From contig NZ_JAPDNR010000001.1 in the NCBI RefSeq assembly GCF_025989125.1, forward strand, positions 5,816,087 to 5,880,086: 64,000 nucleotides of DNA. Direction: 5' to 3'. Under the pieces are notes generated by a model. That model searched no databases, had not been told where the DNA came from, and saw only the letters and a program-made list of their open reading frames with translations. The position numbers and the translations under genes were made by a program. Shown here piece by piece: positions 1 through 15,200 of this stretch. Within the stretch, counting starts at the first letter, position 1. Every line of letters begins with the position of its first letter. This stretch comes from Chitinophaga nivalis. GTDB lineage: Bacteria; Bacteroidota; Bacteroidia; Chitinophagales; Chitinophagaceae.

Positions 1-225
1 ATATACCTGATCATCCATTACCTGCTGATAACTGTTACCTGATGCACTGGTGTGAATCAGTGTTCTCAGTATTTCGTGCCGGTGAACAATATCACGTAAT
101 GCCGGTATCAGGTACTTTATCTCTACTGCTGCCTGCAGTTGCAGCACGATCGGAATATTATAGGCGTGACTACCTCCTTCATAATTTTCGATAAACCATA
201 ACCGTTCCTGCGCAAAGGATAATAA
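1..225 (-). other. NRPS module 6: start of an LCL-type C domain (cut by window)
   Basis: After the module 5 carrier domain the frame continues as QEQLLSFAQERLWFI...YNIP and then LRDIVHRHEILRT, the first motifs of a condensation domain that accepts an L-residue. Only about 75 residues lie in the window. It shows that the assembly line goes on to the left. Confidence 0.85.
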
Positions 226-3200
226 CTGTTCCTGTGGTGCAGATACCGGTGCTGCAGTTATATGTACCTGGTTGTCTTTACCAGACAATAACCAGGTCGC
301 TAATTTCCTGATTGTACGGTAAGTGAAAAGTACAGATACATTCACCTGTGTGTGCAATTCCTTATTCAGCCGGTTTATTAGTCGGATAGCCAGGATACTA
401 TTACCACCCAGCCGGAAGAAGTCATCCTGCACACTAATCGTGGCTGCGTCCAGGCCTAATGCAGCACCAAAGATTTCGCACAAGGTAGTTTCCGTAATAT
501 TCTGTGGCGCTTCATAGCGGTTGGTATCCGTAAACTGCGGATCAGGCAATGCCCGGCGATCCAGCTTACCATTGAGGGTCAATGGTAGTTTGTTCAGGTG
601 TACCAGTACTGCCGGCACCATATAATCCGGCATGGTCGTTTTCAGGTGATCCAGCAGCGCTTGCTCATTCAAAACGGTATCTGATACATAGTAGCCTACA
701 AGATAGTTGCCTTCACCAGACAGAGAATTTTTCACCAATACCACGGCCTGCTTCACACCTGTATAAGCGGATAACCTGCTTTCTATTTCACCCAGCTCCA
801 TCCGATAACCACGCAGCTTCACCTGGAAGTCGTTACGACCAATATATTCGATATTACCATCTGCCACGTAGCGCACCAGGTCGCCGGTCTTATAAAGCCG
901 GGCATTGGCGCCGGCTACCTGTTCTTCCGCGGTCCGGAACGGATTCAAGATAAAACGTTCGGCCGTTAATGCCGGCTGGTTCAGGTAACCACGGGCTACG
1001 CCTGCACCACCCAGGTACAGCTCACCCACTGCTCCTACAGGCACCGGGTAATGATGACGATCCAATATATAAGCGGTAGTATTGGCTATCGGGCGACCGA
1101 TTGGAATCACACCCGTCACCAGCGCCGCATAATCATTACATTGGTAGGTCGTCGCAAAGGTGGTGCTCTCCGTTGGGCCGTAACCGTTGACCAGTTTCAC
1201 CCGGCCATTTCGCGCCATTAGCCGTTGCACATGTGTATAGGACAGTTGCTCGCCGCCCGCTACAATATATTTCAGCTCATGCAGACAAGACAATTGTTCA
1301 TCTACCAGCGTATGGAATAAGGAAGTGGTAATAAAACAAATGGTGATCTGGTTATCGATGATCACATTTTCCAGCTGCTTCAGATCCAGCGATACCTCCT
1401 TACCAGTGATAACCAGGGTGGCGCCGTTCAGCAGGGCGCCGAAGATATCAAATACCGATCCGTCGAAAGCATAGTTCGCGATACCCAGCACTTTATCGGT
1501 CGCATCAAATGATACATAATCTACGTTTTTCACCAGACGGCTCACACTATGCTGTTCTACCATCACTCCTTTAGGCATACCCGTAGTACCACTTGTGTAC
1601 ATCACATAGGCCAGGTGATGGCCATTAACCGTACTTACCGGATCTGTGATCCCGTAGTCTGCAAATGCTACGGCAAATGCAACACTATCAATATTCGTGA
1701 CAGCAATAGCTTTATCCTCCTTGATCGACGCCAGTTTAGCTGCATACACCTCATTGGTTAACACAACTTTGGCTTGGGTATCAGATAGGATATAATCAAC
1801 CCGGTCATCCGGATAGGCGATATCGATCGGCACATAAGCACCACCAGCTTTCAACACGCCCAGTATGGCGATCAGCATATGTTCCGAGCGATCCAGGTAG
1901 AGTGCTACCAAATCATCCGGCTGAATAGTATATACTTCCTTCAGATAACCAGCCAGCTGGTTGGCACGGGCATTCAGTTCACCATAAGTCAGCCGGATAT
2001 CTCCATACACCACTGCTTCCTGATCCGGTGCAGCTGCTGCATAGGATTCGAATAACCGGTGCAGGGCCATATCTGCCGCATATGTTTTCGTGGTATCGTT
2101 CCAGTTATAAATCAGTTGCTGGTATTGCCCCACAGACAGATGAGAAAGTTCATGGGCGTTTATATCATTATTCGCCGTCAGTTGGGTAATGATCAGCTCC
2201 ATACCTGCTAACAGCTGCGCCACCATTTCTTCACTGATCAACTCTCCCGCATACTTTATTCCGATGCTGAGTTGCTGCTCGTGCTCCGCAGCTACTACTC
2301 CCAGCGGATAATCCAGTTTTTCTATGCTTTTACCGAATGAAATGGACATACCATCCCCATTACCGGTAGGAACAGGATAGTTTTCGAATACAAACAAGCT
2401 ATTAAACAAGCGCTCACCACCTGTTTGCAGCTTACCCAGATTTACATTACTGCGGCTGTTTACCTCATTAATAGCTGCCTGTAAATCTTTAATAGCTGCC
2501 AGTACACTGGTCGCCTCATGTTCCAGGATAACCGGTAAAGTATTAATATACAAACCTACCGATTGTTCTATATCGTCCACAGGCAGGTTACGGCCGGATA
2601 TGGTCATACCTACTACCGTGGTACTACTGTTGCCATAAAGACTCAGTTGTTTATGCCAGCAGTATTGCAGTACCGCATTTAAGGTGAAGCCATAGGTAGC
2701 ACATAGTGTTTTTAGCCTGGTATACTGTATGGCATCGATCAGCCGCAATTGTTGCTGCGGCTCCAGGATATGCCGGTAATCGGATAAGCTGATATGTCGT
2801 TTTTCCGGACGCAGCAGACTGCTTAAATCTTCCCGATCAGTTAACCGGCTAACGTAAGACTGCCAGTAAGCCGTATGATCGTCCCGGTGCGCAAGCAGGT
2901 ATTGCTGGGCAGCTATGTAGCTGCTATCTTCCTGTATCTTTATCGCTTCCCCTTTCTCCAGCTGTACATATATGGCATGTACCTCATTGAGCAACAGCGG
3001 CATGCTCCAGCCATCCAGGATCGCATGATGATTACTGAAGATGAAAGTGTAGTGCTGCGCGCTCCGTTTTATTACGTATAGTCGTAACAGATGGCCGGCT
3101 GACAAATCAAACATTTCAGACCGATCGGCAGCGGATAATTGTTCCAGGTATGCTTCCTGCGCTGCCGTATCCCGATCACTCACATCTGTATAGCGCCAGT

Positions 3201-6200
3201 CTAAACGTCCTTGTTTATCGATGATCTGTACCAGCTCCTCATCCCATGCAAAACGTAACCGTAATACCGGATAACGTTGCTGCGCATAGCTCCACGCCTG
3301 TTGCAGTAAACCTACATTCACCGCATAACGATAATCCCAGGATAGCTGTACCCGGTAAGCATCATCTACCGCTGCCTGACTCAAGGCGTGGTAGATAAAT
3401 CCTTCCTGCAGGCTATTCACAGCATACACCCCGCTGATCTCCTGCGTTGCCTGCAGCCGCGACAGATAATCTGCCGTAACAAGATGACCGGTATCACTGG
3501 CGGTTAAATAACTGCGATCTGCTGCTGATAAATAAACGATGATATCCTCCAGTGCCTGTTGATAGCTGGCTGCCAATGCATCCAACCTATCGGATGCCAG
3601 GTAACCATGCATACCAAACTGTAACCGGCCATTGATAATCCGCCCATTGATGTTGATCAGCGGATGACTGCCATTGGCAGCACCAACCATTACGCCACTG
3701 TGTTCATTACTGATATACCAGTTGCTTACTCCGGCTGTTTCCTGCTGGTCAAATTGACCCAGGTAGTTAAAGCTGATGCGGGGCAGCAAGGACAGGTCAT
3801 ATCCGAACAACACCCCATAGCCGATACCGTTAGCAGGTATACCACGCAGCATTTCCTTGGCAGCCACTATATGAGCGCCATAATCATCGCCCGCAGTCTC
3901 CAGCGCTACCGGATACAACGTGGTAAACCAGCCCGCAGTTCGGGTAATATCTATATTGGTTGACAGCTCTTCACGACCATGGCCTTCCAGTACAATATGA
4001 TGCCGCGACAATCCGGTTAGCTGCGACAGCGCTATGCCCAGCGCACTTAACAGGATATCGTTGATCCGGGTATTGTAAACGTGGCTTGTATGACGCAACA
4101 ACTGCCCGGTAGCGTGTTCGCTCAGCGACAAATCCACAACACTGGCAACAGGCGTGGATAAAGCCTGTAGCGCAGCGTTGCCGGCGGATACGCCCGCCTG
4201 TATAGTTGACCAGTAATTATATTCTGATGGTTCGTATACCGGTAAGGTATTATAGGCAGACACCAATGCGGTCCACTGACGATAACTGCTGCCTTTCTCT
4301 CCTAAAATATTGGAAACAGCGATATCTCCCAGGACAGACGGATCCCCAATACCCGATAAGTAATGATAAATCTTCTCCAGGTCTTCTGTGATAATACGCC
4401 AGCTCACCGTATCTATCAACAGGTGATGCGCCGCAAAAAAGATCCGGGCACGGCCATCTGCATAACCATCCAGATAACCTACTACCAGCAGTTTATCTCC
4501 GTAAATGTCAAAATCACTTTGCCATTGCGTCAGCAATGCTGGTAATGCTTCTTCTCTATCCAGTGTGCGAACATCCACGTAACGGAGGGTTGCAGCAGTG
4601 ACAGCACCGCTATAGGACTGTGCTCCTTCCAGGTTGTAACGCAACCTCAATCCATCGTGGTGGTTTAATAACTTAATAACAGCCTGCTCCAGTAATGTTT
4701 TATCCAATGCTGGTACATTGATCAGGAAAGATTGGTTCCAATGATGGGCATCTCCCAGCAAACCATCCTTCACCTGCGCAAAAAACCAGGACTGCACCGG
4801 TAACAAACCTACCTCGCCGGATAATATACCTTGTTCCGTTGTTACCGCCGCCTGTTGCTGATCTGCACCGGCAATTACGTTACTATATAAGGCGGCAATC
4901 GTCCGGTAACGGAAGATATCCTTTACACTCACCTGAATGCCTGCACGTTGTCTTAACCGGCTCACCAACTGGATACTGATAATACTATCGCCTCCCAACC
5001 GGAAGAAGTCATCATCGATACCTATTTTCGCTCCATCTATACCCAGGATCTGGCCGAATATTTCGCACATGATCGCTTCGGTCGCATTCTCCGGCGCCTG
5101 ATAACGATCCATATCTCCAATCTGCGGATCTGGCAATGCCCGGCGATCCAGCTTCCCATTGAGCGTCAGCGGTAATTTGTCCAGGTGTACCAGTACCGAC
5201 GGCACCATGTAATCCGGCAACGTCGCTTTCAGGTAGTCCTGTAGTACCTGCTCATTAAATGCGGCATCCGATACATAGTAACCTACCAGGTATCTGCCTT
5301 CTCCCGACTGTGCGTCTTTCACCAACACCACTGCCTGCTTCACACCTTCATAGGCGGCCAGCCGGCTTTCTATCTCGCCCAGCTCCATCCGATAACCACG
5401 CAGCTTCACCTGGAAGTCGTTACGACCCTGATATTCGATATGACCATCGGCGAGGTAACGCACCAGGTCACCGGTTTTATACAGCCGTTCATTCCTGTTA
5501 TGTTCTATATCTTCCGCGGTCCGGAACGGATTCACGATAAAACGTTCGGCCGTTAATGCCGGCTGGTTCAGGTAACCACGGGCTACGCCCGCACCACCAA
5601 TGTATAATTCACCTACTGCTCCCACTGGTACCGGGCTATGATCACGATCCAATATGTAAACCGTCGTATTGGCAATAGGACGGCCAATCGGAATAATACC
5701 CGAAGCCAATGTGCCATAATCATTACAGGTATAGGCCGTCGCAAAAGTAGTACTCTCCGTAGGCCCATAACCGTTCACCAGCTTCACCCGGCCATTCCGC
5801 TCCATCAGCCGTTGCACATGCGTATACGATAGTTGCTCGCCACCTGCCACAATATATTTCAGCGCATGCAGACAAGACAATTGCTCATCTACCAGCGTAT
5901 GGAATAAAGATGTTGTAATAAAACAGATCGTGATCTCATGGCTGACGATCACATTTTCCAGTTGTTTCAGATCCAGGAATACCTCCTTACCGGCGAGAAC
6001 CAGCGTAGCGCCATTCAGCAGCGCACCGAAGATATCAAACACCGATCCGTCGAAAGCGTAGTTCGCGATACCCAACACTTTATCGGTCGCATCAAACGAT
6101 ACATAATCCACGTTTTTCACCAGGCGGCTCACACTATGCTGTTCTACCATCACTCCTTTAGGCATACCCGTAGTACCACTTGTGTACATCACATAGGCCA

Positions 6201-9200
6201 GGTGATGGCCATTAACCGTACTTACCGGATCTGAGACGCCATAACCCACCAATGCTACGGCAAATGCAGCGCTGTCAATACTCGTGACAGCAATAGTCTT
6301 ATCTTCCGTGATCGATGCCAGTTTAGCTGCATACACTTCATTGGTCAACACAACTTTGGTTTGGGTATCAGTCAGGATGTAGGCCACCCGGTCATCCGGA
6401 TACGCTATATCTATCGGCACATAAGCGCCACCTGCTTTTAATACCCCCAATATGGCAATCAGCATGTCTACTGAACGATCCAGATAAAGTGCTACCAGGT
6501 CATCCGGCTGAATAGCATATACCTCCCTCAGATAACCTGCCAGCTGGTTAGCATGGGCATTCAGTTCACCATAAGTCAATTGTACATTCCCATATACAAC
6601 CGCGATCTGATTCGGCATGGCGGCTGCATAGGATTCGAATAATACATGTAAGGCTTTATCCGCCGGATATGGTTTTGTAGTATCGTTCCAATTATAAAGT
6701 ACCTGCTGGTAGTCAGCTACATTCAGGAAAGAAAGCTCATTCGTGGCTATGCTGTCATTTTCCGTCAACTGTGTCACCAGCAGATCTATACCCTGCAATA
6801 CCTGCGCCGCCCTTTCTTCACTGATCAACTCACCCGCATACTTCAAGGTTATCTTTAGCCCTTTTTGTTCCATTACGATTACCCCCAAAGGATAATCCAG
6901 CTTCTCTATGCCCTTACGGAATTCAATAGACATACCATCCCTGCTACCAGTAGGAACAGGATAGTTTTCAAATACAAACAGGCTGTTAAACAGGCGTTCC
7001 CCGCCTGTTTGCAGCTTACCCAGACTTACATTGCTATGGCTGTTTACTTCATTAATGGCCGCCTGTAAATCTTTAATAGCTGCCAGTACACTGGTTGTTT
7101 CATGTTCCAGGATAACCGGCAACGTATTAATGTATAAACCTACCGATTGTTCTATATCGTCCACAGGCAGGTTACGGCCGGATACTGTCATACCTACCAC
7201 AGTGGTACTACTGTTGCCATAAAGACTCAGTTGTTTATGCCAGCAGTATTGCAGTACCGCATTTAAGGTAATGCCATAGGTAGCACATAATGCCTTCAAT
7301 ATTTCATACCGGTCGCCACTGATCAGCAACGATTGCTCCCGTGGCGCCAGGATATGCCGGTAATCAGATAAGCTGATATGTCTTTTTTCCGGACGCAGCA
7401 AACTGCTTAAATCTTCCCGATCAGTTAACTGACCAACATAAGACTGCCAGTAAGCGGTATGATCGTCCCGGTGCGCAAGCAGGTATTGCTGGGCAGCGAT
7501 GTAGCTGCCATCTTCCTGTATCGTTATCGCTTCCCCTTTCTCCAGCCGTACATACAGGGCGTGTACCTCATTGAGCAACAGCGGCATACTCCAGCCATCC
7601 AGGATCGCATGATGATTACTGAAGATGAAAGTATAGTGTTGCTCTCCCCTTTTTACTACGTATAGTCGTAACAGATGGCCGGCCGACAAGTCAAACATTT
7701 CAGACCGGTCCGCAGCGGATAATTGTTCCAGGTATGCTTCCTGCGCTGCCGTATCCCGATCACTCACATCTGTATAGCGCCAGTCTAAACGTCCTTGTTT
7801 ATCGATGATCTGTACCAGCTCCTCATCCCATGCAAAACGTAACCGTAATACCGGATAACGTTGCTGCGCATAGCTCCACGCCTGTTGCAGTAAACCTACA
7901 TTCACCGCATAACGATAATCCCAGGATAGCTGTACCCGGTAAGCGTCATCTACCGCTGCCTGACTCAAGGCGTGGTAGATAAATCCTTCCTGCAGGCTAT
8001 TCACAGCATACACCCCGCTGATCTCCTGCGTTGCCTGCAGCCGCGACAGATAATCTGTCGTAACAAGATGACCGGTATCACTGGCGGTTAAATAACTGCG
8101 ATCTGCTGCTGATAAATAAACGATGATATCCTCCAGTGCCTGTTGATAGCTGGCTGCCAATGCATCCAACCTATCGGATGCCAGGTAACCATGCATACCA
8201 AACTGTAACCGGCCATTGATAATCCGGCCATTGATATTGATCAGCGGATGACTGCCATTGGCAGCACCAACCATTACGCCACTCTGTTCATTACTGATAT
8301 ACCAGTTGCTTACTCCAGCTGTTTCCTGCTGGTCAAATTGCCCCAGGTAGTTAAAGCTGATACGCGGCAGCAAGGACAGATCATATCCGAACAACACCCC
8401 ATAGCCGATACCGTTAGCAGGTATACCACGCAGCATTTCCTTGGCAGCCACTATATGAGCGCCATAATCATCGCCCGCAGTCTCAAGCGCTACCGGATAC
8501 AACGTGGTAAACCAGCCCGCAGTTCGGGTAATATCTATATTGGTTGACAGCTCTTCACGGCCATGGCCTTCCAGTACAAGGTGATGCCGCGACAATCCCG
8601 TTAGCTGCGACAGCGCTATGCCCAGCGCACTTAACAGGATATCGTTGATCCGAGTATTGTAAACGTGGCTTGTATGACGCAGCAACTGCCCGGTAGCGTG
8701 TTCGCTCAGCGACAAATCCACAACACTGGCAACAGGCGTGGATAAAGCCTGTAGCGCAGCGTTGCCGGCGGATACGCCCGCCTGTATAGTTGACCAATAA
8801 TCATATTCTGCAGCCTGATATACCGGTAAGGTATTATAGGCAGACACCAATGCGGTCCACTGACGATAACTGCTGCCTTTCTCTCCCAAAATAGTGGAAA
8901 CAGCGATATCTCCCAGGACAGACGGATCCCCAATACCCGATAAGTAATGATAAATCTTCTCCAGGTCTTCCGTGATAATGCGCCAGCTCACCGTATCTAT
9001 CAACAGGTGATGCGCCGCAAAAAAGATCCGGGCACGGCCATCTGCATAACCATCCAGATAACCTACTGCCAGCAGCTTATCTCCGTAAATATCAAAATCA
9101 CTTTGCCATTGCGTCAGCAATGCCGGTAATGCGTCTTCTCTATCCAGTGTGCGAACATCCACGTAACGGAGGGTTGCAGCAGTGACAGCACCGCCATAAG

Positions 9201-12200
9201 ACTGTGCTCCTTCCAGGTTGTAACGCAACCTCAATCCATCGTGGTGGTTTAATAACTTAATAACAGCCTGCTCCAGTAATGTTTTATCCAATGCTGGTAC
9301 ATTGATCAGGAAAGACTGGTTCCAATGATGGGCATCTCCCAGCAAACCATCCTTCACCTGCGCAAAAAACCAGGACTGCACCGGCAACAAACCTACCTCG
9401 CCGGATAATATACCTTGTTCCGTTGTTACCGCCGCCTGTTGCTGATCTGCACCGGCAATTACGTTACTATATAAGGCGGCAATCGTCCGGTAACGGAAGA
9501 TATCCTTTACACTCACCTGAATGCCTGCACGTTGTCTTAACCGGCTCACCAACTGGATACTGATAATACTATCGCCTCCCAACCGGAAGAAGTCATCATC
9601 GATACCTATTTTCGCTCCATCTATACCCAGGATCTGGCCGAATATTTCGCACATGATCGCTTCGGTCGCATTCTCCGGCGCCTGATAACGATCCATATCT
9701 GCAAACTGCGGATCTGGCAATGCCCGGCGATCCAGCTTACCATTGAGCGTCAGCGGTAACTTGTCCAGGTGTACCAGTACCGACGGCACCATGTAATCCG
9801 GCAACGTCGCTTTCAGGTACTCCTGCAGTACCTGCTCATTGAATGCGGCATCCGATACATAGTAACCTACCAGGTATCTGCCTTCTCCCGACTGTGCGTC
9901 TTTCACCAATACCACTGCCTGCTTCACACCTTCATAAGCGGCTAACCGGCTTTCTATCTCGCCCAGCTCCATCCGATAACCACGCAGCTTCACCTGGAAG
10001 TCGTTACGACCCTGGTATTCGATATGACCATCGGCGAGGTAACGCACCAGGTCACCGGTTTTATACAGCCGTTCGTTCCTGTTATGTTGTATATCTTCCG
10101 CGGTCCGGAACGGATTCACGATAAAACGTTCGGCCGTTAATGCCGGCTGGTTCAGGTAACCACGGGCTACACCTGCACCACCGATGTATAATTCACCTAC
10201 TGCTCCCACTGGTACCGGGCTATGATCACGATCCAATATGTAAACCGTCGTATTGGCAATAGGACGGCCAATCGGAATAATACCCGAAGCCAATGTGCCA
10301 TAATCATTACAGGTATAGGCCGTCGCAAAAGTAGTGCTCTCCGTAGGCCCATAACCGTTCACCAGTTTCACCCGGCCATTCCGCGCCATCAGCCGTTGCA
10401 CATGTGTATACGACAGTTGCTCGCCACCTGCCACAATATATTTCAGCGCATGCAGACAAGACAATTGCTCATCTACCAGCGTATGGAATAAAGATGTTGT
10501 AATAAAACAGATCGTGATCTCATTGCTGACGATCACATTTTCCAGTTGTTTCAGATCCAGGAATACCTCCTTACCGGCGAGGACCAGGGTAGCGCCGTTC
10601 AGCAGCGCGCCGAAGATATCAAACACTGACCCGTCGAAAGCGTAGTTCGCGATACCCAACACTTTATCGGTCGCATCAAACGATACATAATCCACGTTTT
10701 TCACCAGGCGGCTCACACTATGCTGTTCTACCATCACTCCTTTAGGCATACCCGTAGTACCGCTTGTATACATCACATAAGCCAGGTGATGGCCATTAAC
10801 CGTACTTACCGGATCTGTGATCCCGTAGTCTGCAAATGGAGTATTGTCTGTATCCGTAACGACAATAGCTGTGTTTACCGTGATGGAGGTCAGTTTAGCG
10901 GCATACACCTCATTGGTTAACACCACTTTGGTTTGGGTATCGGTCAGGATGTAGGCAACACGGTCATCCGGATAGGCTATATCTATCGGCACATAAGCAC
11001 CACCGGCTTTTAATACCCCCAATATGGCAATCAGCATATGTTCCGAACGATCCAGGTAAAGTGCTACCAGGTCATCCGGCTGAATAGCATATACCTCCCT
11101 CAGATAACCCGCCAACTGGTTAGCACGGGCATTCAGTTCGCCATAGGTCAGTTGTGTTGCGCCAAACAATACCGCTACCTGATCAGGATTTGCCGCTACA
11201 TGGGACTCGAATAATACATGTAAGGCTTTCTCTGCCGGATAAGGTTTCGTAGTGGCATTCCAGTTATAAAGAATATGCTGATAGTCATCTTCATTCAGGA
11301 AGGAAAGTGCCGTCGTGGCAATATTGTTATCATCTGTCAGCTGTGTTAACAGCAGATCTACACCCTGCAACACCTGTGCGGCCACTTCTGCGCTGATCAG
11401 CTCACCCGCGTATCTTAAGGTTACCTTTATACCTTTTTGTTCCACCACGATTACTCCCAGGGGATAATCCAACTTCTCTATGCTACCCCGGAATTCAATG
11501 GCAAGATCTTCTCCACTGCCGGTAGGAACCGGATAGTTTTCGAATACAAACAGGCTGTTAAACAGGCGTTCACCACCTGTTTGCAACTTACCCAGACTTA
11601 TATTACTATGGTTGTTTACTTCATTGATGGCGGCCTGTAAATCTTTAATAGCTGCCATTACACTGGTCGCTTCATGTTCCAGGATAACCGGTAGCGTATT
11701 AATATATAAACCTACTGATTGCTCTATATCATCAACAGGCAGATTCCGGCCGGAGACAGTCATCCCTACTACGGTTGTACTACTGTTGCCATAAAGACTC
11801 AGTTGTTTATGCCAGCAATATTGCAGCACCGCATTTAAGGTAATACCATGGGTCGCGCATATTTTTTTCAGTGCTTCATACCGGTCGCCGCCAATCAGCA
11901 ACGATTGTTCCTGTGGCGCCAGGATATGCCGGTAATCGGATAAGCTGATATGACGTTTTTCCGGACGCAGCAGACTGCTTAAATCTTCCCGATCGGTCAA
12001 CTGGCTAACGTAAGACTGCCAGTAAGTTGTATGATCATCCCGGTGCGCGCGCAGGTATTGCTGCGTAGCTATGTAACTGTTATCTTCCTGTATCGTTATT
12101 CTTTCCCCTTTTTCCAGCCGTACATACATGGCATGTACTTCATTCAGCAACAGGGGCATACTCCAGCCATCCAGGATCGCATGATGATTACTGAAGATGA

Positions 12201-15200
12201 AAGTATAGTGCTGCGTACTTCGTTTTACTACGTATAGTCGTAACAGGTTGCCCGCCGACAAGTTGAACATTTCAGACCGGTCCGCAACTGATAATTTTTT
12301 CAGGTATGCTTCCTGTCCGGCCGTATCCTCATCACTTACATCGGTATAACGCCAGTCTAAATGTCCGGCTTTATCAACAATTTGCACCAATGCTTCTTCC
12401 CATGCAAAACGTAGTCTCAATGCAGGATAGCATTGTTGGGCATAGCTCCATGCCTGCCATAACAATGACACATCCAGGGCGTGATGATAGTCCCAGGTTA
12501 TTTGTACCCGGTAGGCATCATCTACCTCTCCCTGACTCAGGGCATGATAGATAAATCCTTCCTGCAGGCTGTTGACAGGGTATATACCGCTGATCTCCCT
12601 ATCTGCCTGCAGCCGTGACAAGTAGTCTGCCGTTACAATATGTCTGACATCACTCCCGGTCAAATAACTCCGGGCAGCATCAGACAGGTAGACAATTATA
12701 TCCTCCAGTATATGCTTATACGCAGTTGTAAAATCGCGTTGTACCTCCCCGGTGATCCTTCCTGATATGGCAAACTGTAATCGGCCATCTATTACGAGGC
12801 CGTTGATATTGAGCAGATACGGTTCCTTATTGGCTGTACTGATCGATATGCCGCTATTTTCACCGCTGATATACCAGCTGTCACCCTCTTTTTTCTCCTG
12901 TTCATCAAACTGTCCCAGGTAGTTAAAACTGATGCGCGGCAAAACCGCCTGTACATATCCCAAAAATGCCCCATAGCCAATTCCTTTTGCAGGGATCGCA
13001 CGTAGCATTTCTTTCACCGTTACCAGGTGTGTCCTGTAGTCGGTACCAGCTGTTACAATTTCTACCGGATACATAGTTGTAAACCAGCCGGCAGTGCGGG
13101 TAATATCAATACTGGCCGACAACTCCTCGCGGCCATGACCTTCCAGCAAAACAGGATGCCGGTCCAGCCCCGTCACCTGAGACAAGGCAGCTCCTAAAGC
13201 ACTTAATAAAATATCGTTGATCTGCGTGTTGTAAACATGGCCCGTATTACGTAACAACAGTCCGGTATAATGCTCGTCCAGTGTTAAAGTGGTATGACTT
13301 ACTTCCTGGGTTTCCGGTAGTAACAACCGTGTATTACCAGCCACTACTCCTTCCTGTACTTTTGACCAGTAGGCTATTTCCGACGCGGGATCTGTTATGA
13401 CAGACGGATAGGATGCTACGAGCGCAGTCCACTGCCGGTAACTGCTGGCCTTGGGGCCTAGAATGTCAGCAACAACAATAGTTTCCAACGCTGACTTATC
13501 GGCCAGACCAGACAAATAATGGTAAATCTTTTCCAGGTCTTCCGTCAAAATACGCCAGCTCACGGCATCTATCAGCAGGTGATGTGCCGCAAAAAAGATC
13601 CGGGCACGTCCATCTGCATATCCTTCCAGGTAACCGACCTGTAATAATTTATCGCCATAAATATCAAAATCATTTTGCCACTGCGTCAGTATGGCTGGTA
13701 GTGTCTGTTTCTCACTCAGGGTGCGGATGTCCAGGTAACGAAGGGCTGCAACGGTTACAACGTCACTATAGTACTGTACGCCCTCCCGTTTGTAACGTAG
13801 CCTGAATGCATCGTGGTGGTGTAGTAATTTATTCACTGCCTGTTCCAGCAGCACCCGATCCAATACTGGTACATTGATCAGGAAAGACTGATTCCAGTGA
13901 TGGTAATCTGCCAGCAGTCCCTGTTCCACCTGTGCCAGGAACCAGGATTGCACGGGTAACAAGCCAACTTCTCCCGACAACATCCCCTGCTCTGTTTCCT
14001 GCACTGTCTGTTGCGACGCCGCATCTTTCACCACGTTTGCATAAAGTTGTGCAATCGTCCGGTAACGGAAGATATCTTTCGTACTCACCTGTATGCCTGC
14101 ACGTTGTCTGAGGCGGCTCACCAACTGGATACTGATAATACTGTCTCCTCCCAAACGGAAGAAGTCATCATGGATACCAATCTTACCGCCATCAATGCCG
14201 AGTATCTGACCAAAGATCTCACACATAACTGCCTCTATGTCATTCTCCGGCGCCTGATAACCGCCAGCAGCTGTAAATTGCGGATCAGGTAATGCCTGGC
14301 GGTCAATTTTGCCATTGATCGTCAGCGGCAGTTTGTCCAGGTGTACCAATACGGCCGGCACCATATAATCCGGCAGATAGGTGCGCAGATAACTTAATAC
14401 TGCTTCCTGTTCCAATATACTATCCGCCACATAATAACCTACCAGGTATTTGCTGTGACCAGCAGCAGCATCTCTTGCCAGCACGATTGCCTGCCGGATA
14501 CCGGTATACGCAACTAGCCGGTTTTCTATCTCGCCTGTTTCAATGCGATAGCCACGGATTTTTACCTGGAAATCGTTACGGCCCAGGTATACCAGGTTAC
14601 CATCTGGCAGGTAACGTACTAAGTCGCCCGTCTTATACAATCTGGCGTTATGCTGTGCCTGTTTTTCGGCTGCAGTCCGGAAAGGATCCGATATAAAACG
14701 TGTAGCTGTTAAAGCTTCCTGATTGAGGTAACCACGGGCTACGCCTGCACCACCCAGGTATAGTTCTCCAATAGCCCCTACCGGTACCGGTTTCAATTGA
14801 GGATCCAACACATACACAGTTGTATTAGCTATCGGGCGGCCGATCAGGTGGGTATCTCCCGCTATAATCTGCTTTCCGGTAGCATAAATGCTAGCCTCCG
14901 TAGGGCCGTAATAGTTATATAGTTTCGTATAGGCGGACCAATAGCTACCCGTTTCCCGATCACATGGCTCCCCTGCATAAATAACCGCACGTAGTGCAGG
15001 ATAGTTAATACGCGGCAATACCGACAACATAACAGGTGGCAAATACACATAGGCAATCTCATTGGATAAGAGGTATTCACTGATTTTCACTGCATCCCTG
15101 CGAATATCTTCACTTAACACATGCAGTTCATTACCATACAGTAAGGCGCTGAATATTTCAGAAACGGATACATCAAATACATAGGAGGTATAAGCTGCGA

